Assembly (NCBI GenBank): GCA_947086655.1
Contig: CAMTZM010000002.1
Coordinates: 124,001-188,000, forward strand
Length of the DNA: 64,000 bases
Origin: an uncultured Eubacteriaceae bacterium
GTDB taxonomy: Bacteria > Bacillota > Clostridia > Lachnospirales > CAG-274
Direction: 5' to 3'
Positions 54,731 through 63,716 of this stretch are shown here, piece by piece (positions within the stretch are counted from its first letter, which is position 1; each line of letters opens with the position of its first letter). The notes beneath the pieces were generated by a model. That model was given only the letters and a program-made list of their open reading frames with translations. It made no database searches and was not told the DNA's origin. A program made the translations under genes and the position numbers.

Positions 54731-56653
54731 ATGGAAATAATATTGGCTAAATCAGCCGGATTTTGTTTTGGAGTTAAACGTGCTGTCGAGTGTGTGTATA
54801 ATGAAGTGGAAAAAGGGAAAATATATACTTATGGTCCTATTATTCATAATAAAGAAGTTATAAACGATTTAAAAAAATATGGTGCTGATATATGTGAAGA
54901 TTTAGATAAAATAAAAAAAGGAAAAGTTATTCTTCGCTCTCATGGAGTTCCCGAAAACGTGTATTTACAACTTGAAAAAAAAGGTATTGAATATATTGAT
55001 TGTACATGTCCTTTTGTAAAAAAGATTCACAATATAGTAAAAAAGGAGTATAATGAAGGTTATAATATAATTATTGTAGGAAATTCCTCTCATCCTGAAG
55101 TACAGGGGATAAACGACAGAGCTTTAAACAGCGCCATTATATTAAATTCATATGAAGAAGCCGAAAAAGCTGAGTTTGACAAAAATTCAAAATATGCTCT
55201 TGTTGTACAAACGACATTCCAAAAGGATATTTTTGACAGAATTATAAATCTTATTAAAGACAAAATAAATTTAAAAGTTTATAATACAATTTGTTCCGCA
55301 ACAAGTGACAGGCAAAACGAGGCTGTTGATATTTCAAAAAAAGTTGATAAAATGATTGTTTTAGGAGATAAAAACAGCGCAAATACTCAAAAATTATATG
55401 ATATTTGCAAAAAAAATTGCAAAAATACATTTTTATGTGAAACTATTTACGATTTAGAGTTGAATATTTTGCAAAAAAATGATAAAATCGGAGTAACTGC
55501 TGGTGCGTCTACACCACCGGCGATAATAAAGGAGGCTATAAGAATAATGAATGCAAATGAAAGTAAACAATCTTTTGAGGAGATGCTGAATGATAGCTTA
55601 GTTACTTTACATACAGGCGATATTGTCAAAGGTACTGTTATCGGTGTAAGTAATGGCGAAGTTTCAGTTAATCTTGGGTACAAATCTGATGGAATTATAA
55701 CAAAATCAGAATTTTCTGAAGATGTTAATATTGACCCGTCAGAACATGTTAAGCCTGGCGACGAAATAGAAGTTTATGTTATTAGGGTAAACGACGGCGA
55801 CGGAAATGTTCTTTGTTCAAAGAAGAGACTTGATGCTACAAAAGGTTATGAGGAGATTGAAAAAGCATATAACGAAAAATCAATCGTTAAAGGCAAAGTA
55901 ACAGAAGTTGTTAAAAGCGGTCTTATTGTTCTTGTAAACAATATAAGAGCGTTTGTTCCTTCCTCACAAATCTCAAACAGATATGTTGAAGATTTAAAAA
56001 GTTTTGTAGGACAAGAACTTAATTTTAATATTCTTGAGTTTGACAGAAGCAAACGTCGTATTGTTGTAGGCAGAAAAGACCTTGTACAGAAAGAATATGA
56101 AGAAAAGAAAAATAAGGTTTTCAATTCAATTAAGGCTGGAGACAGAATTGAAGGTACTGTAAGCCGTATTGTTGATTTTGGAGCATTTGTTGATTTAGGC
56201 GGCGTTGACGGACTTGTTCACATTTCTGAAATATCATGGGGACGTGTTAAAAAAGTGTCTGATGTTTTATCTGAAGGAGATAAAGTTACAGTTACGGTAT
56301 TGGATATAAATAATGAAAAAGGAAAAATATCATTATCATTAAAAGATATTAACAATGACCCATGGAACAAAGTTTCAGAAAAATATAAAGAAGGCATGAT
56401 TGTTGATGGAACAGTTGTGAGAATGGTGCCTTTTGGGGCATTTGTTGAACTTGAGGAAGGCGTTGACGGGTTAGTTCATATATCACAAATTTCTCAAAAA
56501 CATATAGCAAAGGCTGAAGATGTTCTTAGTATTGGACAAAAAATTAAAGCTAAAGTTACAGAAGTTAATTTAGAAAACAAAAAAATAAGTTTAAGCATTA
56601 AAGATGCGGAAGGTGTAGACGCCGCAGAGGGTGCAGATTCTAACGAGCAGTAA
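54731..56653 (+). CDS. ispH: Fused HMB-PP reductase (IspH) and S1 RNA-binding protein (RpsA-like)
   Basis: About 640 residues. Residues 1-278 are IspH: Cys12 ([10 protein letters not shown]), Cys93 (DCTCPF) and Cys188 (TICSAT) hold the [4Fe-4S] cluster, His39, His71 and His121 line the active site, giving IPP and DMAPP in the non-mevalonate pathway. Four S1 domains follow at about 296-367, 384-451, 469-539 and 554-625, the last two near-canonical ([17 protein letters not shown]). This fusion is known in Clostridia. The S1 part probably acts as the ribosomal S1-like protein. It starts 4 bases after the AroH-Cmk gene. Confidence 0.95.
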   Translation: MEIILAKSAGFCFGVKRAVECVYNEVEKGKIYTYGPIIHNKEVINDLKKYGADICEDLDKIKKGKVILRSHGVPENVYLQLEKKGIEYIDCTCPFVKKIHNIVKKEYNEGYNIIIVGNSSHPEVQGINDRALNSAIILNSYEEAEKAEFDKNSKYALVVQTTFQKDIFDRIINLIKDKINLKVYNTICSATSDRQNEAVDISKKVDKMIVLGDKNSANTQKLYDICKKNCKNTFLCETIYDLELNILQKNDKIGVTAGASTPPAIIKEAIRIMNANESKQSFEEMLNDSLVTLHTGDIVKGTVIGVSNGEVSVNLGYKSDGIITKSEFSEDVNIDPSEHVKPGDEIEVYVIRVNDGDGNVLCSKKRLDATKGYEEIEKAYNEKSIVKGKVTEVVKSGLIVLVNNIRAFVPSSQISNRYVEDLKSFVGQELNFNILEFDRSKRRIVVGRKDLVQKEYEEKKNKVFNSIKAGDRIEGTVSRIVDFGAFVDLGGVDGLVHISEISWGRVKKVSDVLSEGDKVTVTVLDINNEKGKISLSLKDINNDPWNKVSEKYKEGMIVDGTVVRMVPFGAFVELEEGVDGLVHISQISQKHIAKAEDVLSIGQKIKAKVTEVNLENKKISLSIKDAEGVDAAEGADSNEQ

Positions 56654-56682
56654 AATTAATGAAAATATAGGAGGAATTTCTA

Positions 56683-57897
56683 ATGAAGTTAAAAAGATTA
56701 GCGGCTTTGTTGACAGCCGGAATATTTGTTTTATCCGCAGTTGGCTGTACGGGCGGCGAAACATCGAAAGATGATTTAAATGCTGATTCAGGAACACAAA
56801 CTGAAAATAATAACGACGGTAATAATAATACTTCTGATAACTCAGACACAATTAAAATAGGAGGTATAGGGCCTCTTACAGGTGAACTTGCTATGTATGG
56901 AACAAACGCAATGAACGGCGCTCAGCTTGCTATAAATGAGTCTGATGGCGCTTTAGGCAAGAAGATTGAGTTTATCATACTTGATGATAAAGGAGATATT
57001 ACAGAAGCTACAAACGCTTATAATAAGCATGTAAATAACAATGAAGTTTCTGCTATTATAGGAGCTGTTACAAGTCAGCCAAGTGCGGCTGTTGCCGTAG
57101 CGGCAGCAAAGGATAATACGCCTATGATAACACCTACCGGAACTGCTATTGATATAACAACTTATGGTGAAAATGTTTTCCGTGCTTGTTATACTGACCC
57201 TTTTCAAGGAAAAGTTATAGCAGCCTTTGCGGCATCAAGCCTTGAAAAGAAAACAGCTGCTGTTATTTATAATAAAGACAGTGACTATTCGATAGGATGT
57301 GCTGAGGCTTTTAAAACAACATTTGAGGAAAAAGGCGGAAGTATTGTAGGATATGAGAGTTATTCAAATTCAGATAAAGATTTTAAATCTCAGCTTACAA
57401 ATATAGCATCAAAGAATCCTGATGTTTTATTTATACCTGATTATTATTCAGTTGTAGCTTTAATAGCTAAACAGGTAAAAGATGTAAACTTAAAAGCTGT
57501 TCTTTTAGGTACAGATGGCTGGGACAGCGTTCACTCAGTTGTTGAAGATCCTTCATTAATTGAAGGGGCATTCTTCTGCAACCATTATTCACCTGATGAT
57601 ACTGACCCGGAAGTACAAAACTTTATAACAAAATATAAAGAAACTTACGGAAGTGAACCTAATGCTTTTGCTGCTTTAGGTTACGATGCTGCAAAATTAA
57701 TAATTAACGCTATTGAAACAGCCGGAACAACTGATAAAGAAGCAGTAGTTGAAGCGTTAAAAAATACAGATATTTCAGCTGTAACAGGTTCAATTAAATT
57801 TGACGAGGAAAGAAATCCTATAAAGAGCGTTTCTATTTTACAGATTCAAAACGGACAATATAAGATGTATGAAAAGCTTAACCCAAGTGACCTGTAA
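56683..57897 (+). CDS. livJ: Branched-chain amino acid ABC transporter, substrate-binding lipoprotein
   Basis: About 404 residues. A lipoprotein signal peptide ends at Cys22 (LSAVGC), followed by an Asn/Asp-rich linker and a type I periplasmic-binding fold starting IKIGGIGPLTGELAMYG. It captures Leu/Ile/Val or a related amino acid at the outer membrane face of the cytoplasmic membrane. AGGAGG precedes the ATG. Only 29 bases separate it from the IspH-S1 gene with no terminator, so a promoter inside that gene or read-through must serve it. A strong hairpin follows, setting it apart from the permease genes. Confidence 0.94.
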   Translation: MKLKRLAALLTAGIFVLSAVGCTGGETSKDDLNADSGTQTENNNDGNNNTSDNSDTIKIGGIGPLTGELAMYGTNAMNGAQLAINESDGALGKKIEFIILDDKGDITEATNAYNKHVNNNEVSAIIGAVTSQPSAAVAVAAAKDNTPMITPTGTAIDITTYGENVFRACYTDPFQGKVIAAFAASSLEKKTAAVIYNKDSDYSIGCAEAFKTTFEEKGGSIVGYESYSNSDKDFKSQLTNIASKNPDVLFIPDYYSVVALIAKQVKDVNLKAVLLGTDGWDSVHSVVEDPSLIEGAFFCNHYSPDDTDPEVQNFITKYKETYGSEPNAFAALGYDAAKLIINAIETAGTTDKEAVVEALKNTDISAVTGSIKFDEERNPIKSVSILQIQNGQYKMYEKLNPSDL

Positions 57898-57901
57898 TTA
57901 G

Positions 57902-57930
57902 AGCAAATACTTAATAAATTAGTGTTTGCT
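57902..57930 (+). other. Hairpin just after livJ
   Basis: AGCAAATAC (57902-57910) pairs with GTGTTTGCT (57922-57930), one G-U pair, 11-base loop, no T tract. It may protect the livJ mRNA 3' end. Confidence 0.5.
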
Positions 57931-57952
57931 GAAAATTATTAATAACACCTGT

Positions 57953-57986
57953 AAATTAAGGGGGATAAATTTATCCCCCTTAATTT
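57953..57986 (+). terminator. Perfect 34-bp palindrome between livJ and livH
   Basis: AAATTAAGGGGGATAAA (57953-57969) is followed directly by its exact complement (57970-57986). It is a partial terminator or RNA processing signal that would leave much more message for the binding protein than for the membrane parts, as is common in ABC operons. Confidence 0.8.
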
Positions 57987-58012
57987 ATAGTTGTTTAAAA
58001 GTGAGGGATTAT

Positions 58013-58885
58013 ATGAATTTTATACAACAGCTTATAAATGGATTAAGCATAGGCAGTGTTTACGCACTGGTAGCTTTAGGATATACAATGGTATATGGAA
58101 TTGTAAAGCTTATTAACTTTGCCCATGGAGATATTATAATGGTAGGCTCATATATAGTTCTTTTTTCTATGAAAAGCGCTGGTTTTCCTTTTTGGATTTC
58201 AATATTGGGAGCTTTTACTCTTTGCGCAATATTGGGAGTTGTTATTGAGCGTGTCGCATATAAGCCTTTAAGACAAGCTCCGCGTATTTCAGCTCTTATT
58301 ACAGCAATAGGCGTAAGTATTTTAATTCAAAATGTATTTATGCTTTCATTTAAGCCTGACCCACGGCCTTTTCCGAATGTAATAGACGGAAATTTCGGTA
58401 TTGGTTCTATTAATGTAAGTTATACAACAGCGTTGACAATAGGAATTTCAGTTCTGCTTATGATTCTTTTACAGCTTATCGTTAAAAAAACTAAAGTAGG
58501 AAAGGCAATGCGTGCTGTTTCGGAAGATGAAGGTGCTGCTTCTCTTATGGGTATTAATGTAAATCGTACAATATCAATAACATTTGCTATTGGCTCAGGT
58601 CTTGCAGCCGTAGGCGGTGCTCTTTACAGTGCAGCATATCCTCTTGTTGACCCTTTTATGGGAGCAATGTTTGGTTTAAAAGCGTTTGTCGCTGCTGTTA
58701 TAGGAGGTATAGGAAGCATTCCCGGAGCAATTTTAGGCGGACTTATAATGGGCATTGCAGAGAGCATGACAAAAGCTTATATATCTTCTCAGCTTACAGA
58801 TATAATTGTTTTCGGTATTTTGATAGTCGTACTTCTTGTAAAGCCTTCCGGTATTATGGGCAAGAATGTAAAAGAGAAAGTGTAG
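58013..58885 (+). CDS. livH: Branched-chain amino acid ABC transporter permease LivH
   Basis: About 290 residues with about eight membrane helices. GLSIGSVYALVALGYTMVYG and INFAHGDIIMVG at the N-terminus and VGGALYSAAYPL and FVAAVIGGIGSIPGAILGG near the C-terminus are standard LivH motifs. It forms the channel with LivM. The start at 58013 follows GAGGGA; the frame extends upstream into the palindrome without a ribosome binding site. Confidence 0.95.
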   Translation: MNFIQQLINGLSIGSVYALVALGYTMVYGIVKLINFAHGDIIMVGSYIVLFSMKSAGFPFWISILGAFTLCAILGVVIERVAYKPLRQAPRISALITAIGVSILIQNVFMLSFKPDPRPFPNVIDGNFGIGSINVSYTTALTIGISVLLMILLQLIVKKTKVGKAMRAVSEDEGAASLMGINVNRTISITFAIGSGLAAVGGALYSAAYPLVDPFMGAMFGLKAFVAAVIGGIGSIPGAILGGLIMGIAESMTKAYISSQLTDIIVFGILIVVLLVKPSGIMGKNVKEKV

Positions 58886-58894
58886 GTGAATTTT

Positions 58895-59878
58895 GTGAAG
58901 AATAATTTTAAATACACAGCTTTTATTGTTTTGCTGCTTTTGGTTACATATTTTGTTTTTGTATTTTTAATATCTTCAAAAACAATTAATAACTATTATC
59001 AAGGCATATTAATGCTTATTATGATTAATGTTATGCTTGCAGTAAGCTTAAATCTTGTTACAGGCTTTTTAGGACAACTTACCCTTGGACATGCGGGATT
59101 TATGGCTATTGGCGCTTATGTATCGGCATTATTTACCAAAGTTTCAGAATTACCTGATATTTTATCTTTTGTTATAGCCTTAATTTTAGCCGGCATCGCT
59201 GCTGCCGCTGCCGGAATTATAATTGGTATACCGGCGCTTAGACTTAAAGGAGATTATATAGCAATTTTAACATTAAGTGCCGGAGAAATAATAAGAGGGC
59301 TTATTATATATTTTGATGAATATACAGGAGGCTCAAGAGGAATGAAAATGATTCCGGCTTATTCTAACTTTTCAAATGTATTTTGGATTATGATAATAAC
59401 AATTTTTGTTATTTACTCAATAATACATTCAAGACATGGTCGTGCTGTTATAGCTATAAGAGAGGATGAAATAGCGGCGGAATCAGTTGGAATAAATATT
59501 GTAAATTATAAACTTTTTGCATTTTGTATATCAGCTTTTTTTGCTGGTGTAGCCGGAGCGTTATTTGCTCATTATAATACACTTTTAGACCCTAATAATT
59601 TTGATTATAATTATTCAATAGAAATGCTTATAATGGTCGTATTTGGAGGTATGGGAAGTTTAACCGGCTCAATTGTTGCTGCTTTGGGATTAACTGCTTT
59701 ACCTCAGATTTTAAGTGACTTTTCAAATTACAGAATGCTTTTGTATTCAATACTTCTTATTATAATAATGCTTTTCAAGCCTTCCGGATTATTTGGAACA
59801 CACGAATTTTCAATTATGGCAATAGGCGGGCTTTTTAAAGGTAAAAAATCTAAAACAAAAAAGCGAGGTGATTTATAA
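58895..59878 (+). CDS. livM: Branched-chain amino acid ABC transporter permease LivM
   Basis: About 327 residues with about nine membrane helices. VSLNLVTGFLGQLTLGHAGFMAIGAY, LRLKGDYIAILTL and AESVGINIVNYKLFAFCISAFFAGVAGALFA are LivM signatures. I take GTG 58895, 6 bases after AGGTG; the GTG at 58886 lies directly after the livH stop, inside the ribosome binding site. Its stop overlaps the livG start by one base. Confidence 0.95.
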   Translation: MKNNFKYTAFIVLLLLVTYFVFVFLISSKTINNYYQGILMLIMINVMLAVSLNLVTGFLGQLTLGHAGFMAIGAYVSALFTKVSELPDILSFVIALILAGIAAAAAGIIIGIPALRLKGDYIAILTLSAGEIIRGLIIYFDEYTGGSRGMKMIPAYSNFSNVFWIMIITIFVIYSIIHSRHGRAVIAIREDEIAAESVGINIVNYKLFAFCISAFFAGVAGALFAHYNTLLDPNNFDYNYSIEMLIMVVFGGMGSLTGSIVAALGLTALPQILSDFSNYRMLLYSILLIIIMLFKPSGLFGTHEFSIMAIGGLFKGKKSKTKKRGDL

Positions 59879-60636
59879 TGCCTCTTTTAAAAACGGAAAA
59901 TTTAGGAATAACATTCGGAGGTTTAAAAGCTTTAAGCGATGTTCATGTTGAAATAAACGAACACGAACTTGTTGGCTTAATTGGTCCTAACGGAGCAGGT
60001 AAAACAACCTTTTTCAATTTAATTACAGGTGTATATACTCCTACTGAAGGGAAAATTATATTTGACGGCAAACTTATGAACGGAAAGAAAAATTATCAGT
60101 TTAATAACATAGGTATTGCACGTACTTTTCAAAACATAAGGCTTTTTAAAGGACTTACAGTAATTGAAAATGTTAAAACAGCTTTTCATTCAAGTATGAA
60201 ATACAGCCCTTTTTCAGGAATTTTAAAACTTCCTTCTTATTGGAAAGAAGAAAAACTAATACATGAAAAAGCAATAGAGTTATTAAGGGTTTTTTCTCTT
60301 GAAAATCTTATAAATGAAAACGCCTCAAATCTTCCTTACGGACAGCAGAGAAAGCTTGAAATAGCAAGAGCTCTTGCAACAAACCCCAAACTTTTGCTTT
60401 TAGATGAGCCGGCTGCTGGTATGAACCCAAGTGAAACATCTGAATTAATGGAAACAATAGATATAATTAGAAAAAGATTTAATATAACAATACTTTTAAT
60501 TGAGCATGATATGAACCTTGTAATGGGAATATGTGAAAAAATATTTGTTTTAGATTATGGAATGATTATAGCAAAAGGCGTACCTGAAAAAATAAAAAGT
60601 AATCCTAAAGTAATTGCCGCTTATTTAGGAGAGTAA
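59878..60636 (+). CDS. livG: Branched-chain amino acid ABC transporter ATPase LivG
   Basis: About 252 residues. Walker A GPNGAGKTT (about residues 36-44), NIGIARTFQNIRLF (the Q-loop region), LPYGQQRKLEIARALA as signature and LLLLDEPAAGMNP as Walker B, with the His of LIEHDMNLV. The LPYGQQR signature replaces LSGGQQR, as is normal for LivG. GAGGTG precedes the ATG, which overlaps the livM stop. Confidence 0.96.
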   Translation: MPLLKTENLGITFGGLKALSDVHVEINEHELVGLIGPNGAGKTTFFNLITGVYTPTEGKIIFDGKLMNGKKNYQFNNIGIARTFQNIRLFKGLTVIENVKTAFHSSMKYSPFSGILKLPSYWKEEKLIHEKAIELLRVFSLENLINENASNLPYGQQRKLEIARALATNPKLLLLDEPAAGMNPSETSELMETIDIIRKRFNITILLIEHDMNLVMGICEKIFVLDYGMIIAKGVPEKIKSNPKVIAAYLGE

Positions 60637-60649
60637 GGAGGGCTGTTTT

Positions 60650-61363
60650 ATGAGTAGTTTATTAAGTGTAAATGATTTGCATGTTTATTATGGCGCAATA
60701 CACGCTATTAAAGGTGTTTCATTTGAGGTAAACGAAGGTGAAATCGTATCTCTTATAGGAGCAAACGGCGCTGGAAAAACAACAATACTTCATACTATTT
60801 CTGGGCTTATAAAACCAACAAGCGGAAATTTTAGTTTTAATGGTAAAAAACTTAACTCAATGGCTGCCGATAAAATTGTCAAGCTTGGACTTGCTCAAGT
60901 TCCAGAGGGACGAAGGATTTTTTCTGAACTTACAGTACAGGAAAACCTTGAATTAGGATATTATTCCGTTAAGGACAAAGAATTTATTAAAAATGAATAC
61001 AAACATGTACTTGAATTGTTTCCGCGTCTGAAAGAAAGAAGAAAACAGCTTGCCGGAACACTTTCAGGCGGCGAGCAGCAAATGCTTGCAATTGGTCGTG
61101 CTCTTATGAGCAAACCTAAAATGATTCTTATGGATGAACCTTCAATGGGGCTTGCTCCTATTCTTGTAAAAGAAATTTTTTCTATAATAAAAGCATGCAA
61201 CAACGAGGGAATGACTATTTTAGTAGTTGAGCAAAACGCTAATATGTCTTTATCTATTTCAAACAGAGCCTATGTGCTTGAAACAGGCAGCATAGTTATG
61301 TCGGATACAGCTCAAAGCCTGTTAGGAAATGAGGATGTTAAAAAGGCTTATTTAGGCGGGTGA
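60650..61363 (+). CDS. livF: Branched-chain amino acid ABC transporter ATPase LivF
   Basis: About 237 residues. Walker A GANGAGKTT, LAQVPEGRRIFSELTVQENL, signature LSGGEQQMLAIGRALM and Walker B MILMDEPSMGLAP, with VVEQN carrying the usual Gln/Asn variant of the switch His region, typical for LivF. AAGGAGG precedes the ATG. It completes the transporter. Confidence 0.96.
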   Translation: MSSLLSVNDLHVYYGAIHAIKGVSFEVNEGEIVSLIGANGAGKTTILHTISGLIKPTSGNFSFNGKKLNSMAADKIVKLGLAQVPEGRRIFSELTVQENLELGYYSVKDKEFIKNEYKHVLELFPRLKERRKQLAGTLSGGEQQMLAIGRALMSKPKMILMDEPSMGLAPILVKEIFSIIKACNNEGMTILVVEQNANMSLSISNRAYVLETGSIVMSDTAQSLLGNEDVKKAYLGG

Positions 61364-61391
61364 TATTTTCTAAAACGGGGAGGTGTTTAAT

Positions 61392-63521
61392 ATGGAGTCA
61401 GAGTTTGAAATACGAAAGGGAAAAATACTTGATTTTATAGGAAGCAAACAATATAATCCTATGAGAACAAGCGATATTGCATATCTTTTAGAAGTACCGT
61501 CAAAAGATATGTATGATTTTGAAAAAATTATAGAAGAACTGTTAAAGGACGGAAAAATTGTTATTACAAAAAAAGGAAAAGTTATGACTCCGGAAAGTCT
61601 TAATATAATAACAGGAACTTTTATGAGTCATTCAAAAGGCTTTGGGTTTGTGCGTCCTGACGATGAAAACGAAAAGGACATTTTTATACCGTCTTTTTCT
61701 GTAAACGGCGCAATGCACAGAGATAAAGTATGGTGTCGTATAGTATCAAAATCGGAAAAAAGTGCAGAAGGCGAAATTATAAAAATACTTAGTAAAGGTA
61801 TAAATGTTATTATAGGTACGTTTGAAAAGGAAAAAAGTTTCGGTTTTGTTATACCAGACGATAAAAAAATTGCACAGGATATATTTATATCAAAAGAAAA
61901 TTGCAAAGGTGCTGTTACAGGTCATAAAGTTGCTGTTAAAATAACAAAACCGCCTGAAGGAAGAAGAAACCCGGAAGGTGTTATAACTGAAATAATAGGA
62001 CATATAAACGACCCCGGAGTTGACATATTATCAATTATTAAACAATTTGAGCTTCCTCTTGATTTTCCTGATAAAGTATATGATGAAATTGAAAATATAA
62101 ACGAATATGTTAAAGAAGATGAGACATATAATCGCCGTGATTTGAGAAATGTTAAAACTGTAACAATAGATGGAGAAGATGCAAAAGATTTAGATGATGC
62201 TGTTTCAATAGAAAAAATTGGGGATAAAAAATATAGATTAGGTGTTCATATAGCCGATGTTTCACACTATGTCCGTGAAAATAGCCATCTTGATAAAGAA
62301 GCTTTAAAAAGAGGTACAAGCGTATATCTTGTAGACAGAGTTATTCCAATGCTGCCCCATAAGCTTTCAAATGGGATATGTTCGCTTAATGCCGGTGTCG
62401 ACAGGCTTGCTCTTAGCTGTATTATGGAAATAGACGAATTTGGAAAGGTATTTAATCATGAAATATATCCTTCTGTAATTTGTGTTGATAAAAGAATGAG
62501 TTATACTATTGTAAACGACCTTCTTACAGATACTGAATCAAAATATAAATCTGAATATTCGGATTTTATGGAAATGTTTCAAAATCTTTTTGAATTAAGA
62601 AATATACTTTTAAATAAAAGGGCTAAAAGAGGCGCTATTGAATTTGACTTTAAAGAAACTAAAATAATACTTGACGAAAACGGAAAACCTATTGATATTA
62701 AACCGCATGAGAGAAATATTGCCACAAGTATAATCGAAGAATGTATGCTTGTATGCAATGAAACAATAGCAGAACAATTTTATTGGCTTGAAATTCCTTT
62801 TATTTTCAGATGTCATGATGAACCTGATGCGGAGAAAATCGAAAAACTATCTCAGTTTATAGGAAAATTCGGCTATATTTTAAAAGGGAGTGCAGCACAT
62901 CCTAAATCACTGCAAAAACTTCTTTTTAAATCAAAAAACAGTTCTGAAGATATAATAATAAATAAGGTTGTTTTAAGAAGTTTAAAACAGGCTCGATATA
63001 CTTCTGAAAATTCGGGACATTTTGGACTTGCTGCAAAATATTATTGTCATTTTACATCGCCTATAAGAAGATATCCCGATTTGGAAATACATCGCATTAT
63101 AAAAGAATATTTATCCGGAAAAATGAATGAAAAAAGAATTTTATCATTAAATAAAAAAATGCCGGAAATAGCAAGAATATCTTCAGCAAGAGAACGTACA
63201 GCCGATGATGCTGAAAGAGAAACCGAAAATTATAAAAAAGTTGAGTATATGAGTGATAAAATAGGACAAGTATTTGACGGCATTATATCATCGGTTACAA
63301 GTTGGGGCTTGTATATTGAACTTCCAAATACAGTAGAAGGGCTTATACCCGTAAAAAATCTTGATGACGACTATTATTCATTTGATGAGGATAATATGCG
63401 TTTTATTGGTCTTAATACAAAAAACACATATACTTTAGGAGATAAAGTAAAAGTTGTTTTAGTGAGAGCGAATTTATACGAAAGAACACTTGATTTTGAC
63501 TTTTATGAAAATGAGGTTTAA
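61392..63521 (+). CDS. rnr: Ribonuclease R
   Basis: About 709 residues. An N-terminal winged-helix region (1-65), two cold-shock/OB domains (about 75-200), the RNB catalytic domain with DGEDAKDLDDAVSI (the Asp cluster that holds the metals), and a C-terminal S1 domain (about 625-705). It degrades structured RNA 3' to 5'. I take ATG 61392, 7 bases after GGGGAGGTG; the GTG at 61383 is inside that site. It follows livF by 28 bases and may be read from the same transcript. smpB, a usual neighbour, is absent. Confidence 0.95.
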   Translation: MESEFEIRKGKILDFIGSKQYNPMRTSDIAYLLEVPSKDMYDFEKIIEELLKDGKIVITKKGKVMTPESLNIITGTFMSHSKGFGFVRPDDENEKDIFIPSFSVNGAMHRDKVWCRIVSKSEKSAEGEIIKILSKGINVIIGTFEKEKSFGFVIPDDKKIAQDIFISKENCKGAVTGHKVAVKITKPPEGRRNPEGVITEIIGHINDPGVDILSIIKQFELPLDFPDKVYDEIENINEYVKEDETYNRRDLRNVKTVTIDGEDAKDLDDAVSIEKIGDKKYRLGVHIADVSHYVRENSHLDKEALKRGTSVYLVDRVIPMLPHKLSNGICSLNAGVDRLALSCIMEIDEFGKVFNHEIYPSVICVDKRMSYTIVNDLLTDTESKYKSEYSDFMEMFQNLFELRNILLNKRAKRGAIEFDFKETKIILDENGKPIDIKPHERNIATSIIEECMLVCNETIAEQFYWLEIPFIFRCHDEPDAEKIEKLSQFIGKFGYILKGSAAHPKSLQKLLFKSKNSSEDIIINKVVLRSLKQARYTSENSGHFGLAAKYYCHFTSPIRRYPDLEIHRIIKEYLSGKMNEKRILSLNKKMPEIARISSARERTADDAERETENYKKVEYMSDKIGQVFDGIISSVTSWGLYIELPNTVEGLIPVKNLDDDYYSFDEDNMRFIGLNTKNTYTLGDKVKVVLVRANLYERTLDFDFYENEV

Positions 63522-63546
63522 AAAAATTATTAATATAAAGCTTTTA

Positions 63547-63619
63547 AAACGTATCTGAAAACTAAAATACACAAAAAATTTATAAAAAATAAATAGATAC
63601 AGTGTTTTCAGATACGTTT
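63547..63619 (+). terminator. Long-loop hairpin after rnr
   Basis: AAACGTATCTGAAAAC (63547-63562) and its exact complement (63604-63619) form a 16-bp stem around a 41-base A-rich loop. The stem is strong, but the loop is large for a simple terminator. Repeat copy E follows at once. Confidence 0.6.
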
Positions 63620-63620
63620 A

Positions 63621-63678
63621 TTTAATCGACGGTTATGAGTATTTTTGCAAAGCAAAAATGCAAATAGTCTTTGACATC
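63621..63678 (+). repeat. Dispersed hairpin repeat, copy E (short form)
   Basis: TTTAATCGAC matches the family start with one change; then GGTTATGAGTATTTTTGC-AAA-GCAAAAATGCAAATAGTC and TTTGACA match the 3' end of copy C nearly base for base. The middle hairpins found in copies B and C are missing. It lies just upstream of the comM-like gene. Confidence 0.65.
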
Positions 63679-63716
63679 TTTTAAAAAAGCTTAATCGTAT
63701 CATTGAGGTGATTATA

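Noticed and set aside
8582-63678. An intact insertion sequence or TnpB/IscB gene linked to the repeats
   Set aside because: No reading frame in the window resembles a transposase or RuvC-type TnpB; the repeats contain no ORF.
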